The position numbers were made by a program, and so were the translations under genes. The notes beneath the pieces are model-generated. The model was not told the DNA's origin and ran no database searches. It saw only the letters and a list, made by a program, of their open reading frames with translations. Of a stretch of DNA of 64,000 nucleotides, positions 61,875 through 64,000 are shown one piece after another (within the stretch, counting starts at the first letter, position 1; every line of letters starts with the position of its first letter). Source of the DNA: Prorocentrum cordatum (Eukaryota; Sar; Dinophyceae; Prorocentrales; Prorocentraceae). The stretch is taken from assembly GCA_963575745.1 (NCBI GenBank), contig CAUYUJ010021680.1, positions 27,501-91,500 of the forward strand, in the 5' to 3' direction.

Positions 61875-62540
61875 TCGGTATTTTGTACTTAACTCGAGGT
61901 GTAGGGCATCTACAGAGCTCATACTCACAGAAATCGATTGAGAATCATCAGGCGCGTTCGTCTGTTGCATCTAGAGGTCTGAACTCGGTCTGCTGCCCGA
62001 GCTAGGTCCGCGAAAGTATTCGTATTGTTCGAGTCATCTTGAGAGGTGCTGCCGGCTTTCGTACTTAACTCGGTCTGTAAGGGGGCTAGAGGGCTGGTAA
62101 TTGCTGAAACGATTCGGAGACGTCAGGCGCGCTGCTTGTCGCATGCAAAGGTCTGAACTGGGTCTGCTGCTCGAGCTAGGTCCGCAAAACTATTCGTATC
62201 GCTCGGTTTCTGTACTTAACTCGAGCTCTAGGGGAGCTACAGAGCTCGTACGCACAGAAACCGATGTAGAATAATCATTCGCGTTCGTCTGTTGCATCCT
62301 AAGGTCTGAACTCGGTCTGCTACTCGAGCTAGGCCCGCGAAACTATTCGCATCGTTCGAGTCACCTTGAGAGGTGCTGTCCGTTTTCGCAGGTAACTCGG
62401 GCTGTAGGAGAGCTACAGAGCTCATACGCAAAGAAACTGATTTGGAATCATCAGGCCCGTTCGTCAGTTGCATCCAGGTCTGAACTGGGTCTGCTACTCG
62501 GGCTATTTCGGTCTGTTGTGAGCGTAGACGCCAAACACGG
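61875..62540 (-). repeat. ~175-bp satellite, block 7, inverted
   Basis: GAGGTCTGAACTCGGTCTGC and AACTCGAG-TACAGAGCTC-like landmarks show the satellite in reverse orientation. Confidence 0.9.
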
Positions 62541-62654
62541 ATTCGTACTCTGCTATTTTCTCCCTAATGGTATTTTCTACACGCTGCTGAAAAACAATTC
62601 GTTCTCTGCTAATTCTTTGGACATAAAATATTGTCAGGAAGCTCTACGGGTCCC
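62540..62654. other. orientation switch zone
   Basis: About 100 bp of AT-richer sequence without clear satellite units, followed by the inverted hairpin at 62,654. Confidence 0.5.
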
Positions 62655-62690
62655 CCGGCGGTAAGAAAGGTTGACGGTTTACCGCCGGCG
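62654..62690 (-). repeat. hairpin site 11, intact, inverted
   Basis: CCCCGGCGGTAAGAAAGGTT then GACGGTTTACCGCCGGCGCC, the reverse complement of site 10's loop type. Confidence 0.9.
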
Positions 62691-62800
62691 CCCAGTAAAA
62701 TGAAGATTTTCCTAAAATCTTCATTTTCGATGTTTTCGAGCTCCCTGCGCCCGAATTCCTCTTAGCTCATCTTGCCGAAAAGCTCCACGAGGTACTGGGC

Positions 62801-62835
62801 GCCGGCGGTAAACCGTCAACCTTTCTTACCGCCGG
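62801..62835 (+). repeat. hairpin site 12, intact with outer arms
   Basis: Same as site 10 in arms and loop (CAACCTTTC). Sites 11 and 12 face each other about 110 bp apart. Confidence 0.9.
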
Positions 62836-62849
62836 GGGACTCGTAGAGC

Positions 62850-63480
62850 TTCCTGACAATATATAATGTCGAAAAAAATGCAGGGAACGAATAGTTTTTC
62901 AGCCCAAGCGATTTCAGACCTCTCGATGCAACAGCCGAACGCCCCTGATGCTTCTGGATTGTCTTCTGTACGAGCTCTGTAGCTCTCCTACAGCCCGAGT
63001 TACGTGCGTAAATCGACAGCACCTCTCAAGATGACTCGAACAAAACGAATAGTTTGGCAAATCCAGCTCGAGTATCAGACCGAGTTCAGACCTCTGAATG
63101 CGACAGCCGGACGCGTCTGATGTCTCCGAATCGATTCCTGTAATTACCAGCCGTGCAGCCCCCCTACAGCCCGAGTTAAGTGCAGAAAACCGAGAGCACC
63201 TCTCAGGATGGCTCGAAAAAAACAAATAGTTTCGCGGACCTAGTTCGGGCAGCAGACCGAGTTCTGAGCTCTGGATTCGACAGACGGACGCGCCTGATAT
63301 CTTCGAATCGATTCCTGTGACCGCCTGCACTGTAGCCCCCCTACAGCCCGAGTTAAGTGCAGAAAACCGAGAGCAGCTCTCAAGATGACTCGAACAATAC
63401 GAATAGTTTCGCGATTCTAGATCGGGCAGCAGACCGAGTTCAGAGCTCTGGATTCAACAGACTGAGGCGACGGATGATTC
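62850..63480 (+). repeat. ~175-bp satellite, block 8 (variant)
   Basis: Same variant as blocks 5 and 6, plus strand orientation restored. Confidence 0.9.
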
Positions 63481-63840
63481 TGAATACCTCGTAGAGCTCT
63501 TCGTTATCGATGAGCTAGAGGAATTCCGGCGCGGGGTGGAGCTAGTTGGTCGACCCGGCCAGAAAAGAAGATGTGGTGACTTTGGGTCGGTTTTGCTGAG
63601 ATTTGAAAGATATTTGACAATTCATTTTAAGAAAGCAGATGTTTCGCACCTGTAAACCACTATGAGGGCCTCTGCGTCTTAATATGAGCTCTGTAGGCGC
63701 AAATTTACTATCAAAACACTTGGCGGAACCAACTTCATGTCGACGCGATAAAAATAAATGTTCAATTGTTCGAGAAATGCCTCGAGAAGCTCTCTCTTTC
63801 GACTCTGAGCACTTTACGCTTGGGAGGACCTCTACGAGGT
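63480..63840. repeat. inverted copy of the 43.2-44.0 kb type flank
   Basis: AGCTAGAGGAATTCCGGCGC and ACTATCAAAACACTTGGCGG are reverse complements of sequence near 43,360 and 43,900. It precedes the inverted hairpin site 13. Confidence 0.75.
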
Positions 63841-63841
63841 T

Positions 63842-63876
63842 CCCGGCGGTGACCAGGTTGACGGTTCACCGCCGGC
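63842..63876 (-). repeat. hairpin site 13, intact, inverted
   Basis: Reverse complement reads CCGGCGGTGA-ACCGTCAACC-TGG-TCACCGCCGGG. This is exactly the sequence expected for site 8 before insertion of units C and D. Confidence 0.95.
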
Positions 63877-63884
63877 GCCAGACC

Positions 63885-64000
63885 GGTTTCTGTAACTCTG
63901 TAGCTGTCCTATAGCTCGAGTTTAATACAGAAAACTGAGAGTCTAAGATTCCAAAGACATTTGACAATTCATTTTGAGAAAGCAGATTTCTTGCACCTGT
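63885..64000 (+). repeat. ~175-bp satellite, block 9, cut by window end
   Basis: CTGTAGCTGTCCTATAGCTC and a GACATTTGACAATTCATTTT stretch also present at 63,610-63,630. Confidence 0.75.

Overview
The window looks like nuclear DNA from a large, repeat-rich protist genome, most probably a dinoflagellate. The reasons are: a relic of an ISXO2/IS1595-like DDE protein of a type I associate with dinoflagellate genomes; LINE reverse transcriptases with the domain style I know from dinoflagellates (including an RNase H whose halves are in swapped order); a possible degenerate spliced-leader sequence; and very dense simple repeats. I cannot name a species, and I found no intact host gene, tRNA, rRNA or CRISPR array. 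Almost all long open frames are low-complexity translations of tandem repeats. All family assignments come from motif reading, not from searches.

Left part, about 1-39.3 kb, GC-rich. It is a patchwork of tandem and simple repeats: hairpin-bearing CTTGGGG-type arrays (0.6-3.9 kb, opposite strand at 14.1 and 22.6 kb), a ~42-47-bp family in five arrays (6, 22, 26, 28, 33 kb), a ~247-bp array (7.7-8.9 kb), a ~92-bp array (12 kb), 21-bp repeats (17.7 kb), a 73-bp array and a GGCTGA minisatellite (26.6-27.9 kb), and many TCC, CAT, AAC and GGA microsatellites. Three coding relics sit in it, all on the minus strand: a frameshifted LINE RT (4.8-6.2 kb), a LINE C-terminal piece (9.0-9.9 kb) and the ISXO2-like pseudogene (37.0-37.9 kb). 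A segmental duplication links 25.6-28.9 kb to 32.3-34.1 kb, with a third partial copy at 34.9-35.5 kb.

Right part, about 39.35-64 kb, visibly lower in GC. It is one satellite domain: a ~175-bp satellite alternating with a ~250-bp linker and a nested inverted repeat (inner arms CCGGCGGTAA/TTACCGCCGG, outer arms AGCTCTACGAG/CTCGTAGAGCT). Ten copies of this hairpin are intact. Three are split in the loop by minus-strand insertions: unit A (39,562-41,783), unit B (45,387 to about 47,700), and units C (50,516-52,374) plus D (52,384-58,510) back to back. Direct repeats CAACCTGGT flank and separate C and D; CCTTGGT flanks A. Unit D is a ~6.1-kb APE-type LINE with ORF1, endonuclease, RT and RNase H. 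A, B and C carry other repeat-rich open frames without an RT and share 5' or 3' features with D.

The most interesting reading is a site-specific LINE and coding but RT-less companions that repeatedly enter the loop of one dispersed hairpin, in one orientation. Further points are the permuted RNase H, an in-frame TGA-CGG between ORF1 and ORF2, and a WADN in place of YADD in the RT.
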